Of a DNA stretch of 64,000 nucleotides, positions 18,560 to 26,214 are shown piece after piece; within the stretch, counting starts at the first letter, position 1, and each line of letters opens with the position of its first letter. The stretch is from positions 62,001 through 126,000 of the forward strand of contig NZ_VOIW01000008.1 of assembly GCF_009659625.1 (NCBI RefSeq), given 5' to 3'. The stretch is from Pseudomonas haemolytica. Lineage in GTDB: Bacteria > Pseudomonadota > Gammaproteobacteria > Pseudomonadales > Pseudomonadaceae. Under the pieces are notes generated by a model. The model saw only the letters and a list, made by a program, of their open reading frames with translations. It was not told the DNA's origin and ran no database searches. The translations under genes were made by a program, and so were the position numbers.

Positions 18560-19309
18560 ATGAACAGCGAAGAGCAAACCCTGATCGATGGACTGTTTGC
18601 ACGGTTGCAGCAAGCCGAAACGGACTCAGCCCCCCGCGACGCCCAGGCCGAAGCGCGGATCAAGGAGCACATGACTCGCCAACCGGCCGCTGGGTACTAC
18701 ATGACCCAGTCGATCCTGGTGCAAGAACACGCGATCAAGAGCCTCGACGCGCAGAACAAGCAGCAGGCGCAGCAGATCCAGCAATTGCAGGATGAGTTGC
18801 AACAGGCCCGCGCTCAAACAGCGCAATCGGCGCCGAGCAGCGGTGGCTTTCTGTCGAGCATCTTCGGCGGTGGTTCCCGTGACCCGCAACCGCAGCAGAG
18901 CGCTCCGGCGTCGTCTGGTGGCGGCTGGCGTGAACCGGCGCGGCCTTCGTTCGGCCAGCCTGCGCCGCAGCAGCAGAACTACGCGGCGCCACAACAGAAC
19001 TACCAGCAACCACCCGCTGCGCCCATGGGTAGCGGCTTCCTCGGTGGCGCGCTGAAAACCGCCGCTGGCGTGGCCGGTGGTGTGATGCTGGCAGAAGGCA
19101 TCAGCAGCCTGTTCAACCACAACTCGCAACAGCCGCAAGTCGTGGAAGAAATCATCCGCGAAGAGCCGGCGCCTGCCAGTGACAACGGCGACTGGGGCAA
19201 CAATGACCAGACGTTTGCCGGCAATGACAACTGGGGCAGCGACAACTCCGACAGCTTCGCCGACAACGACGATTCCTCCTCCTTCGGCGACGACGACTCC
19301 TTCGTCTGA
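18560..19309 (+). CDS. DUF2076 family protein
   Basis: A 249-residue protein. Residues 1-80 contain the DUF2076 helical domain (MNSEEQTLIDGLFARLQQAE, RIKEHMTRQPAAGYYMTQSILVQ). A Gln/Ala coiled coil follows (KQQAQQIQQLQDELQQA, about 65-90), then a Gly/Pro/Gln-rich linker. A short hydrophobic glycine segment (FLGGALKTAAGVAGGVMLAEG, about 158-178) comes next, and the tail is acidic and rich in Asp, Asn and Ser (about 200-249). The composition suggests a protein-protein interaction or scaffold role. No enzymatic motif is visible. An efficient hairpin terminator follows. Confidence 0.85.
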   Translation: MNSEEQTLIDGLFARLQQAETDSAPRDAQAEARIKEHMTRQPAAGYYMTQSILVQEHAIKSLDAQNKQQAQQIQQLQDELQQARAQTAQSAPSSGGFLSSIFGGGSRDPQPQQSAPASSGGGWREPARPSFGQPAPQQQNYAAPQQNYQQPPAAPMGSGFLGGALKTAAGVAGGVMLAEGISSLFNHNSQQPQVVEEIIREEPAPASDNGDWGNNDQTFAGNDNWGSDNSDSFADNDDSSSFGDDDSFV

Positions 19310-19320
19310 CCCACACACAA

Positions 19321-19353
19321 CCGGGGCGCTTCGTCGCCCCGGGCTGATTTTTC
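19321..19353 (+). terminator. Terminator after the DUF2076 gene
   Basis: CCGGGGCG (19321-19328) pairs with CGCCCCGG (19335-19342) around CTTCGT, followed by a weak T tract (GATTTTT). Confidence 0.65.
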
Positions 19354-19437
19354 GCGGAAACCTCCCCATGGCTGGCATACTGGCGCCTTTGCGGACCTTC
19401 GCGTCCAGGGTCCAAGCGGCAGCCATGGGGAAGTGCG

Positions 19438-19914
19438 GTGAAGAAAATTGCAGTGTTCGCCGATGTACAAAACCTCTATTACACCGTGCGCCAAGCCTAT
19501 GGCTGCCACTTCAACTACGCCGCCCTGTGGGCTGACATCAGCGCCCGCGGGCAGATCGTCGAGGCGTACGCGTATGCCATCGACCGCGGCGACAGCAAGC
19601 AGCAGCAATTCCAGCAGATCCTGCGCAACCTGGGCTTTACGGTAAAACTCAAGCCGTATATCCAGCGCAGCGACGGCTCGGCCAAGGGTGACTGGGACGT
19701 GGGCATCACCATCGACATCATGGACGCCGCCGACCACGTCGACGAAATCGTACTGGCTTCCGGTGACGGCGATTTCGACATGCTGCTCGACCGCATCATC
19801 CACAAGCATGGCGTCGAAGCCGTGGCGTACGGCGTACCGGGGCTGACGGCCAACTCATTGATCCGCGCCGCCAGCCGCTACGTGCCGATCGAAGGCGCGC
19901 TGCTGCTCAAATAA
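19438..19914 (+). CDS. NYN domain (LabA/DUF88-type) protein
   Basis: A 158-residue single-domain PIN-like fold protein. The acidic metal-site residues of NYN nucleases are present: Asp in VFADVQNLYY (about 9), Asp in KGDWDVGITIDIMDAA (about 84-92) and Asp in LASGDGDFDMLLD (about 108-114). The start is GTG at 19438, with GGGAAG upstream. Family members are presumed ribonucleases of RNA turnover. It is followed 42 bases later by a second nuclease gene on the same strand, which suggests a two-gene unit. The substrate is unknown. Confidence 0.85.
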   Translation: MKKIAVFADVQNLYYTVRQAYGCHFNYAALWADISARGQIVEAYAYAIDRGDSKQQQFQQILRNLGFTVKLKPYIQRSDGSAKGDWDVGITIDIMDAADHVDEIVLASGDGDFDMLLDRIIHKHGVEAVAYGVPGLTANSLIRAASRYVPIEGALLLK

Positions 19915-19956
19915 GCGCTGCGGCTCAATAAATTGTCAGACGGAGTAGGAACAGGT

Positions 19957-20568
19957 TTGGAACGTATAGCGGTCATCGACTTTGAAACCACCGGCATCAC
20001 CCCGAGCAGCCACTGCCGGGCCACTGAAATCGCGGTGGTCATCCTCGAACGTGGCCAGATCGTGGACCGCTACCAGAGCCTGATGAATGCGGGCGTCAGA
20101 GTGCCGGGCTTTATCGAGCAACTCACCGGCATCAGCAACGCCATGCTGCGCAGCGCGCCACCGGCCGAGCGGGTGATGAACGAGGTCAATGAGTTCGTCG
20201 GCACCACACCGCTGATGGCGCACAACGCCGCGTTCGACCAGAAGTTCTGGGACTTTGAGCTCGGCCTGATCCGCCGCACCCGCCTGCAAAAGTTCGCCTG
20301 CTCCCTGCTACTGGCCCGGCGCCTGATGCCGACCGCGCCCAACCACAAGCTTGGCACCCTCAACACCTACGCCCAACTGCCCCATACCGGCCAGGCTCAC
20401 CGGGCCATGGCCGATGCGGAAATGGCCGCCAACCTGACCGCGCACCTGGCCCAGGAACTGCGACGTACCCATGGCTTGCGTGAGCTGTCCCATGAACTGC
20501 TGTGCACCTTGCAGAAAGTGCCGGCGGCGAAGATCAATGAGCATTTGAAGAAGCACCGCGGGTTCTGA
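19957..20568 (+). CDS. DnaQ-like 3'-5' exonuclease
   Basis: A DEDDh exonuclease of about 203 residues. Exo I is VIDFETTG (Asp8, Glu10), Exo II is LMAHNAAFDQKF, and Exo III is HRAMADAEMAA with the catalytic His five residues before Asp. The start is taken as TTG at 19957 because GGAGTAGGAAC lies directly upstream of it; another in-frame TTG at 19933 comes before that site and has none of its own. It resembles stand-alone epsilon-like or YqfB/ExoX-like exonucleases. The role may be repair or RNA trimming, together with the adjacent NYN protein. Confidence 0.85.
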   Translation: MERIAVIDFETTGITPSSHCRATEIAVVILERGQIVDRYQSLMNAGVRVPGFIEQLTGISNAMLRSAPPAERVMNEVNEFVGTTPLMAHNAAFDQKFWDFELGLIRRTRLQKFACSLLLARRLMPTAPNHKLGTLNTYAQLPHTGQAHRAMADAEMAANLTAHLAQELRRTHGLRELSHELLCTLQKVPAAKINEHLKKHRGF

Positions 20569-20601
20569 GCCGGAGTGCATTTTCAAGACCAATGAAACGC
20601 C

Positions 20602-20696
20602 AAATGTGGGAGGGGGCTTGCTCCCGATAGCGGTGTGTCAGATACAGCCTAGCTGACTGACACACTGCAATCGGGAGCAAGCCCCCTCCCACATTT
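20602..20696. repeat. REPIN (paired inverted REP sequences)
   Basis: AAATGTGGGAGGGGGCTTGC and its inverted copy flank a spacer whose ends (GTGTGTCAG and CTGACACAC) also pair. It lies in the convergent gap between the exonuclease and the DUF6124-like gene. Confidence 0.93.
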
Positions 20697-20709
20697 AGTT
20701 AGGCGGCGC

Positions 20710-21018
20710 CTATCGAGGCTGCGCGCACTCCAACGCCTGATCCACCACGCCTTTCGCCATCTCCACCAAATGCATCACCGCCCGCTGCGGCGCCTTCATC
20801 ACCTCTCCTGAGGCATGTGCCGTCTCCACCGCGCAATGCAACAAATCCGCCGCATGGGCCAGCGCATCTTCGAAGCTCAGGTTGTCATTGAGGATAAAGG
20901 TGGGCGCATCCGGGGCGGACGCCTTGAGGTAGTAGTCGATGGCGCGGCGGTGGAGCAGGGCGTCTTCGCTGGGGAAGTCTGCTTTGGAGCGAGGTGGATC
21001 GGGGGTAACTTTGACCAT
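20710..21018 (-). CDS. DUF6124/DUF3077-like small protein
   Basis: A 102-residue protein starting MVKVTPDPPRSK, the N-terminal signature (V/I-K-x-T-P-x-P-P) of a Pseudomonas-specific small-protein family. A central segment reads LSFEDALAHAADLLHCAVETAHASGEV (about 50-76), helical, with one Cys. No catalytic motif and no signal peptide are seen. The ATG at 21018 lies ten bases after GGAG, and that GGAG forms part of a hairpin (see the leader feature). Function unknown. Confidence 0.75.
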   Translation of the reverse strand: MVKVTPDPPRSKADFPSEDALLHRRAIDYYLKASAPDAPTFILNDNLSFEDALAHAADLLHCAVETAHASGEVMKAPQRAVMHLVEMAKGVVDQALECAQPR

Positions 21019-21165
21019 AATGTAGCTTCTCCGTCAGGTAAGAAGCTGCAACCGTTCGCTTGCACACGAATTAGGGTGGCAGCAGTACGCGGGTGTGCAA
21101 GACCGTGACGGTGTCCGGTAGATCCGAAGATCTCCCGCGTACAGCTGCCATAACGAATTAACGCC
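21019..21165 (-). promoter_or_regulatory. Highly structured 5' leader of the DUF6124-like gene
   Basis: Read on the minus strand, a 17-bp stem with one U-U mismatch (arms at 21134-21150 and 21077-21093) closes a three-way junction. Its first branch is AGATC-TTCG-GATCT (21120-21133), a C(UUCG)G tetraloop hairpin. Its second is ACCG-TCA-CGGT (21102-21112). Nearer the gene, AGCTTCT and AGAAGCT (21024-21030, 21041-21047) form a hairpin that contains the Shine-Dalgarno GGAG and an ACGGA motif of the kind bound by RsmA/CsrA. The tetraloop orientation argues for an RNA read from the minus strand. It may control translation of the small gene. Confidence 0.55.
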
Positions 21166-21509
21166 TGGAGTAAAAAACAGACGCTGGGAGCTAAGGCTGT
21201 TGCGTATTACCGTCGTCGGACTTGCACGTCCGGCCACCGAACATTCGATGACGAAGCGAGACTAGCTACCTGATCCGACGGAAACAAGGCCGTGAGATTC
21301 TCTCGGAAACGTCCCGCAAATGAAAGGGATCGGTCTTGCTGGCCACTGAAACTTTCAGTTTCTGACAGCGCTATAACCTGAAATCAGAAAGGTTTGTAGG
21401 GTGAATCCTGATGCTGTATCGGACCCTTCTGGTTTTCCTGCCGTCAACGGGCAAGATGCGTCAGGCATTTAATATCCGGTGCGTTATCGACAAAAAGGAA
21501 ATTGCTCTG

Positions 21510-21767
21510 ATGAGAGCCGAAATCAGCGGGAAGGTGATTCAGCTGTTCGTCGATATCATCGGTTTTATCGACCGAAGCGAAGTGACGGAGCTGACGGATT
21601 TCGTCCACGACTTCGAAATCATTGATGATGACCTGACCTGCTTCGTCATGCAGATCAAATGGCAGTTCAAGCTGCAAGCGACTCAGGACGATTGGGATCA
21701 CATCACGACCATTAAGCAGATAGTCGATCTGATTGTTGAGCGCTCAACTATGCAGCGCGGCCGCTGA
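21510..21767 (+). CDS. Acyl-carrier-like (DUF1493-like) small protein without attachment Ser
   Basis: An 85-residue protein starting at the ATG at 21510 (MRAEISGKVIQLFVDIIG), which follows AAGGAAA; longer in-frame starts lack a ribosome site. The pattern of helices matches a carrier-protein fold. The segment around helix 2, IIDDDLTCFVMQIKWQFKL, lines up with the carrier motif (G-x-D-S-L plus the following helix and E-x-x-F-x-I/L). The Ser that would carry phosphopantetheine is Asp41 here, so the protein is probably not a conventional ACP. The base composition is more AT-rich than the neighbours. Its stop lies inside the adjacent repeat. Confidence 0.6.
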   Translation: MRAEISGKVIQLFVDIIGFIDRSEVTELTDFVHDFEIIDDDLTCFVMQIKWQFKLQATQDDWDHITTIKQIVDLIVERSTMQRGR

Positions 21768-21853
21768 CGCCATCGCAGGCAAGCCCACAGGTGACCGTGT
21801 GTACCCCAGGCAACGCGGTCACTGTGGGAGTCGGGCTTGCCCGCGATGGCGTC
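21766..21853. repeat. Inverted REP-like pair, second subtype
   Basis: GACGCCATCGCAGGCAAGCC and the inverted arm GGGCTTGCCCGCGATGGCGTC bracket a spacer that contains CCCACAGGTGACCG and CGGTCACTGTGGG, which also pair. The core GGGCTTGCCCGCGATGG differs from the CTTGCTCCCGATAG subtype seen elsewhere. Confidence 0.88.
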
Positions 21854-21872
21854 GGTGTGGGCGGTAGGGATG

Positions 21873-22589
21873 TCAGGGAATAAATGCCATCACGGCAGCG
21901 GGTGACCCCGAGCCACCCTCGAGCGCCAACACGCCGATGACCAGGGTTGCGCCGGTGGCCGGCAGGCGGTCGAGGTGGGTCAGGCACTCCAGCACAATCC
22001 CGTTTTCAGCCAGCACCGCGTGATTGATCGCAAAAGTGCTGCTTTGCCCAAAGTCCACGCCGTGGGTATCAATACCCACCCCGGCAACTTGGCGATGCTC
22101 CAGCAAAAAGCTGATGGCCGCCTCGCCAATGCCGGGAAAGTGGGAGCCTTGTGCGTCTTGCCCGAAAAATGCCGCCGGATCGTTCCAGAAGTGTTGCCAG
22201 CCGGTGTACACCAACACCACCGAACCCGATTCGATAAGGCCGTGCTGGTGTTCCCAGGCGTGAATGTCCTGCGGGCTGATTTCGTAATCCGGGTTGCCCA
22301 GGGTTTTACCGCGCACATCGATCACCACCGCAGGCCGCACCAGTGCTTCTGCCGGGTAACCATCAATCCCCATTCCATTGGCATAAAAGCTGTTCGGCGC
22401 ATTCATATGGGTCGCGCTGTGTTCGCCCATACTGAAGCGACGCAGGAAATAGCCGTCTTGCTCTAACGACGCAACCTCTTCGAATTCCACGGGTGGATCG
22501 CCCGGCCACAGCGGGATACGCGGGTTGATCGGGTGGCTGAGACTGATGACCTGCTGAAATTGCAGCTGTTTAACCGCCATGTTTGCCAT
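21873..22589 (-). CDS. Cyclase-family (kynurenine formamidase-like) hydrolase
   Basis: A 238-residue protein of the metal-dependent cyclase/formamidase family. It opens with VISLSHPINPRIPLWPGDPPVEF, as in KynB. The metal motif HxGTHxDxPxHF is degenerate, here GEHSATHMNAPNSF, keeping the two histidines and the proline. VAGVGIDTHGVD corresponds to the second conserved block. It could hydrolyse a formamide or lactam, but the substrate is not deducible. It overlaps the upstream lrp gene by 20 bases, so the two are translationally coupled. A start at 22580 is a good alternative because GGAGGGGA precedes both ATGs. Confidence 0.78.
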   Translation of the reverse strand: MANMAVKQLQFQQVISLSHPINPRIPLWPGDPPVEFEEVASLEQDGYFLRRFSMGEHSATHMNAPNSFYANGMGIDGYPAEALVRPAVVIDVRGKTLGNPDYEISPQDIHAWEHQHGLIESGSVVLVYTGWQHFWNDPAAFFGQDAQGSHFPGIGEAAISFLLEHRQVAGVGIDTHGVDFGQSSTFAINHAVLAENGIVLECLTHLDRLPATGATLVIGVLALEGGSGSPAAVMAFIP

Positions 22590-23031
22590 TCCCCTCCAAC
22601 TGCCCCAACGGCACCCGCCGCTCTATGGCGCTGGACAAAATAATCGAGGTTTTGCTGAACCCGAACTTCGCCACCCGATTAATCAGGTCTTCCAGCTGCG
22701 GCATGGTGCCCACTGCCGCTTGCATGATCACGCAAGGGTCGCCCGTGACCCGGTGGCATTCGGTCAGTTCGGGAATTTGCGCCAGGGCATCGTAAACCTT
22801 CTGGCTGCCGTGATTGGTCAGCCGCAGTTCAATCACGCACTGGATCGGCAAACCGACTTTGGATAAATCCACCTTGGCCTGGTACCCGGTGATCACACCG
22901 CTGGCCTCCAGTTTGGCCACGCGTTCGGCCACGGCGGGCGCGGAGAGGTTTACCGTGCGGGCTAATTGCGCGTAGGACGCGCGGCCGTCTTCGAGCAGGG
23001 CGCTGAGGAGCATGCGGTCGTATTTGTCCAT
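22570..23031 (-). CDS. Lrp/AsnC-family transcriptional regulator
   Basis: A 153-residue regulator with helix-turn-helix YAQLARTVNLSAPAVAERVAKL (about 20-42) and RAM domain containing CHRVTGDPCVIMQAAV. The start at 23031 (MDKYDRMLLSALLEDGRASY) is chosen because it matches family length; an upstream in-frame start at 23067 is unlikely. It is co-oriented with and overlaps the cyclase gene, and it is divergent from the EamA transporter at 23192. The likely targets are this operon and the transporter, sensed through an amino acid or related metabolite. Confidence 0.88.
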   Translation of the reverse strand: MDKYDRMLLSALLEDGRASYAQLARTVNLSAPAVAERVAKLEASGVITGYQAKVDLSKVGLPIQCVIELRLTNHGSQKVYDALAQIPELTECHRVTGDPCVIMQAAVGTMPQLEDLINRVAKFGFSKTSIILSSAIERRVPLGQLEGNGKHGG

Positions 23032-23191
23032 GGTAAGGCTCCGGTTGCGCGTGGCTTTCGAAAGCACGGGTTATAGCCTTCATAACCGTGTTTTGAAAAG
23101 TGTATGGGCGGTTTAAACAGGTTTTGTAACTTATGTTTATGCACCTGCCTTTCTAGAATAAGGCTCCCATCTCCTGCCATAGAGCCGCCCA

Positions 23192-24088
23192 ATGCCTGGC
23201 CCACGTCGCTTTCCCTTACCGTTGATCGCCGCCTTTTTTGCGTTGTATGTGATCTGGGGTTCCACTTACCTGGTGATTCGCATCGGCGTGGAGTATTGGC
23301 CACCGCTGTTGCTGGCGGGGATTCGGTTTTGCACCGCGGGGGTGTTGATGTATGCCTTCCTCAGGTGGCGCGGGGTGCCGGCGCCGACGTGGCCGCAATG
23401 GAAGGCGGCCGGGATGATCGGCATTTTGTTGCTGACCGTGGGCAATGGCGGCGTCAGCGTGGCGGAGCATATGGGCGTGTCGTCCGGCGTGGCGGCGCTA
23501 GCCGTGGCGACCGTGCCGTTGTTCACCCTGTTGTGTGGCTTTTTCTGGGGCGCACGTAATACGCGGCTGGAATGGGCCGGGGTGATTCTGGGGATCATCG
23601 GCATTGCCATGCTCAATATGGGCAACACCTTGCAATCGAGCCCACTGGGTGCGGTTTTGCTATTGGTTGCGGCGGCCTCCTGGGCCTTCGGCTCGGTGTG
23701 GAGCCGGCATTTGCCGCTGCCCCAGGGCGCCATGGCCAGTGCCGCGGAAATGCTCGTGGCCGGTGTGGCGTTGTTGATCGTCAGCGCGCTGTCCGGCGAG
23801 CACCTGCAGGCCATGCCGCCGTTGGAAGGCTGGCTGGCCCTGGCTTACCTGACGGTGTTCGGCTCGATCATCGCCTTCAACGCCTATATGTACCTGCTCA
23901 AGCATGTACGCCCGGCCGCGGCGACCAGCTACGCCTATGTGAACCCGGCAGTGGCGGTGTTGCTGGGGATTGTGTTCGTCGGTGAGACCATTGGCCTGGA
24001 AGAAGCCTTGGCGATGCTGGTGATCATCAGCGCCGTGCTGTTGATCAGCCTGCCACAGTGGCGTAAGCCAAAACCGGAAATAAGGTAA
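23192..24088 (+). CDS. EamA-family (YedA-like) exporter
   Basis: A 298-residue inner-membrane protein with ten predicted transmembrane helices, two EamA repeats (about 10-140 and 150-290). The N-terminal repeat has FFALYVIWGSTYLVIRIGVE, the YedA signature, and the second ends at VAVLLGIVFVGETIG. Members export metabolites or drugs. It is divergent from the Lrp/cyclase pair with a 160-base intergenic region, so it may export a compound sensed by that regulator. Substrate unknown. Confidence 0.85.
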   Translation: MPGPRRFPLPLIAAFFALYVIWGSTYLVIRIGVEYWPPLLLAGIRFCTAGVLMYAFLRWRGVPAPTWPQWKAAGMIGILLLTVGNGGVSVAEHMGVSSGVAALAVATVPLFTLLCGFFWGARNTRLEWAGVILGIIGIAMLNMGNTLQSSPLGAVLLLVAAASWAFGSVWSRHLPLPQGAMASAAEMLVAGVALLIVSALSGEHLQAMPPLEGWLALAYLTVFGSIIAFNAYMYLLKHVRPAAATSYAYVNPAVAVLLGIVFVGETIGLEEALAMLVIISAVLLISLPQWRKPKPEIR

Positions 24089-24136
24089 ACTGCGGCGCAA
24101 TTGCGACTTGCGCTGAATTTTTCCTACGGTAAACAC

Positions 24137-25471
24137 ATGACTTTCGCCACCCTTGGCCTGATCGAACCCTTGCTGCGCGCCCTTGAGACGCTTGGCTACC
24201 AGACCCCGACGCCGGTGCAGGCGCAAGCCATTCCGGCGGTGCTGGCCGGTCGTGACCTGATGGCTGCGGCCCAGACCGGCACCGGCAAGACCGCTGGTTT
24301 CGCCCTGCCGCTGCTGCAACTGCTGACCCTGGAAGGGCCGAAAGTCGCCGCCAACTCGGCGCGTGCGCTGATCCTGTGCCCAACCCGCGAGCTGGCCGAG
24401 CAGGTTCACGCCAGTGTCGCCGAGTACGCCCAGCACCTGCCGCTGACCACTTACGCGGTGTATGGCGGTGTGAGCATCAACCCGCAGATGATGAAGCTGC
24501 GCAAGGGCGTCGACATATTGGTCGCCACCCCTGGCCGCCTGATCGACCTGTTCCGCCAGAACGCGCTGAAACTCAACCAGCTGCAAACCCTGGTGCTCGA
24601 CGAAGCCGACCGCATGCTCGACCTGGGCTTCTCCGAAGAGCTTGCCAACATTTATCGCATGCTGCCGAAAAAGCGTCAGACCTTGCTGTTTTCTGCGACC
24701 TTCTCCGATGACATCCGCCTGCTCGCCGGGCAGATGCTCAACGATCCGCTGAGCATCGAAGTCAGCCCGCGCAACGTCGCCGCCAACACCGTCAAGCAGT
24801 GGGTAGTGCCGGTGGACAAGAAGCGCAAACCGGAGCTGTTTGTGCACCTGATGCGCAAAGGCCGCTGGAAGCAGGTGCTGGTGTTCGCCAAGACCCGCAA
24901 CGGTGTGGATGCACTGGTGGATAAGTTGCAGGGCCTGGGCATCAACGCCGACGGCATCCATGGCGACAAACCCCAGGCGACGCGTCAACGCGCACTGGAC
25001 CGCTTCAAGGCTAGCGACGTGCAGATTCTGGTCGCCACCGATGTGGCGGCCCGTGGCCTGGATATCGAAGACCTGCCGCTGGTAGTCAATTTCGACCTGC
25101 CGATCGTGGCTGAGGACTACATCCACCGTATCGGCCGTACCGGTCGCGCAGGCAACACCGGTGAGGCGATTTCGCTGGTGTGTGCCGACGAGGTGAACAT
25201 GCTCTCGGCCATCGAGATGCTGACCCGCCAGACCTTGCCCCGCAAGATGGAGCCAGACTTCGAGCCGGAACACCGTGTGCCTGACACCGATGCCAGCGGG
25301 CAGGTCGTCAAGAAGCCGAAAAAACCGAAGAAGCCTAAAACCTCCGGTGGTGGCGGCAAGCGCAACCTGGGCAAGTGGGTGGACAGTGGTGAAGTAGCGC
25401 CGGCGGAGCCTTCGATCAAGCCGGTGCGCAAGGTGCCGGTGTTCAATACCGGGCCGCGTAAGAAGAAGTAA
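24137..25471 (+). CDS. rhlE: DEAD-box RNA helicase RhlE
   Basis: A 444-residue helicase with all DEAD-box motifs in order: Q motif (GYQTPTPVQAQAIP, about 22-35), AAQTGTGKTAGFALP, PTRELAEQ, GGVSINPQ, VATPGRL, DEADRMLDLGF, SATFSD, VFAKTRNGVDAL, ATDVAARGLDIEDLP and YIHRIGRTGRAG. A Lys/Pro-rich C-terminal extension (KKPKKPKKPKTSGGGGKRN) is typical of RhlE. It probably acts in rRNA maturation and cold adaptation. The ATG at 24137 is the first plausible start after the upstream gene. Confidence 0.93.
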   Translation: MTFATLGLIEPLLRALETLGYQTPTPVQAQAIPAVLAGRDLMAAAQTGTGKTAGFALPLLQLLTLEGPKVAANSARALILCPTRELAEQVHASVAEYAQHLPLTTYAVYGGVSINPQMMKLRKGVDILVATPGRLIDLFRQNALKLNQLQTLVLDEADRMLDLGFSEELANIYRMLPKKRQTLLFSATFSDDIRLLAGQMLNDPLSIEVSPRNVAANTVKQWVVPVDKKRKPELFVHLMRKGRWKQVLVFAKTRNGVDALVDKLQGLGINADGIHGDKPQATRQRALDRFKASDVQILVATDVAARGLDIEDLPLVVNFDLPIVAEDYIHRIGRTGRAGNTGEAISLVCADEVNMLSAIEMLTRQTLPRKMEPDFEPEHRVPDTDASGQVVKKPKKPKKPKTSGGGGKRNLGKWVDSGEVAPAEPSIKPVRKVPVFNTGPRKKK

Positions 25472-25658
25472 GGGTTTTAAGCCAATCTGATAAAGGGTTG
25501 ATGAACAAAGTGGACGGGGCAATCCCGTTCACTGTGGATGGAATCTTCTTGTAAATTTTTTCGCGTGGAACAACTGAACTCAAACCGTTCGATCGCCACT
25601 CAGGTAGGCGTCAGGAAACTGACCGCTAACCAGCAGCCTTTGAGTGGAGGTAATTGAT

Positions 25659-26159
25659 ATGGAATTTGCAGCTTCTTTTGCGACGCTATCCTTCAAGCGG
25701 GGAGAGGAAACATTCTGCGAGTACCTGAGCCGCGCAGCGCAAACGCATAGAGACACTGCCGCCGCGTCAGAGAGGAGTCATGAGGCGCGTATCAGCGAGC
25801 TGGAGAAAGAGCTGACAGATATTAAAAAAACCCAACCAGAGGCTTATGCGCAGCAAATCAAGCGGTATAAAGAATTGGCTTCGTTGCATCGGCATCATGT
25901 CAGCGTGAAACCTCACGAAACCTTGCCCCTGGATCAGGTTATCAAAGGCGTTGAATACAAAAGCCAAGAGAAAGGACTAGCCCTTAGTCGTGGCTTCAAG
26001 GCCGAGCAGGAGAGCTTGAAAGACCAACCCGTAGCGCTTGAAACGGCGCACCGCACGTATATAGACGCCCTGTCGGTAGCCCTGCCAGAAGGTGACGAGT
26101 TCTTGCGAAGGGAACTGGAAGGGTTTGAGCAGAAGTACCCGCATACCCAGGCTACTTGA
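25659..26159 (+). CDS. Hypothetical coiled-coil protein
   Basis: A 166-residue protein I do not recognise. The ATG at 25659 follows GGAGG at eight bases, an excellent site. Residues 20-75 are strongly helical and charged (EYLSRAAQTHRDTAAASERS, RISELEKELTDIKKTQPEAY), like a coiled coil. A middle block contains HRHHVSVKPHETLPLD, and the tail is EFLRRELEGFEQKYPHTQAT. No signal peptide, Cys or transmembrane helix is seen. Its GC content is visibly lower than the surrounding rhlE and flavoprotein genes, suggesting acquisition. The gene stands alone between two housekeeping genes. Confidence 0.65.
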   Translation: MEFAASFATLSFKRGEETFCEYLSRAAQTHRDTAAASERSHEARISELEKELTDIKKTQPEAYAQQIKRYKELASLHRHHVSVKPHETLPLDQVIKGVEYKSQEKGLALSRGFKAEQESLKDQPVALETAHRTYIDALSVALPEGDEFLRRELEGFEQKYPHTQAT

Positions 26160-26214
26160 GTTTTAAGGCTGCCTGTAGCCTGCCGTTCAGGCTGGGCTAC
26201 GGTAGCCGCGGGGC

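Noticed and set aside
25526..25554. Terminator after rhlE
   Set aside because: GTGGACGGG and CCCGTTCAC form an imperfect stem (one mismatch) at this place, but no T tract follows. It is too weak to call.
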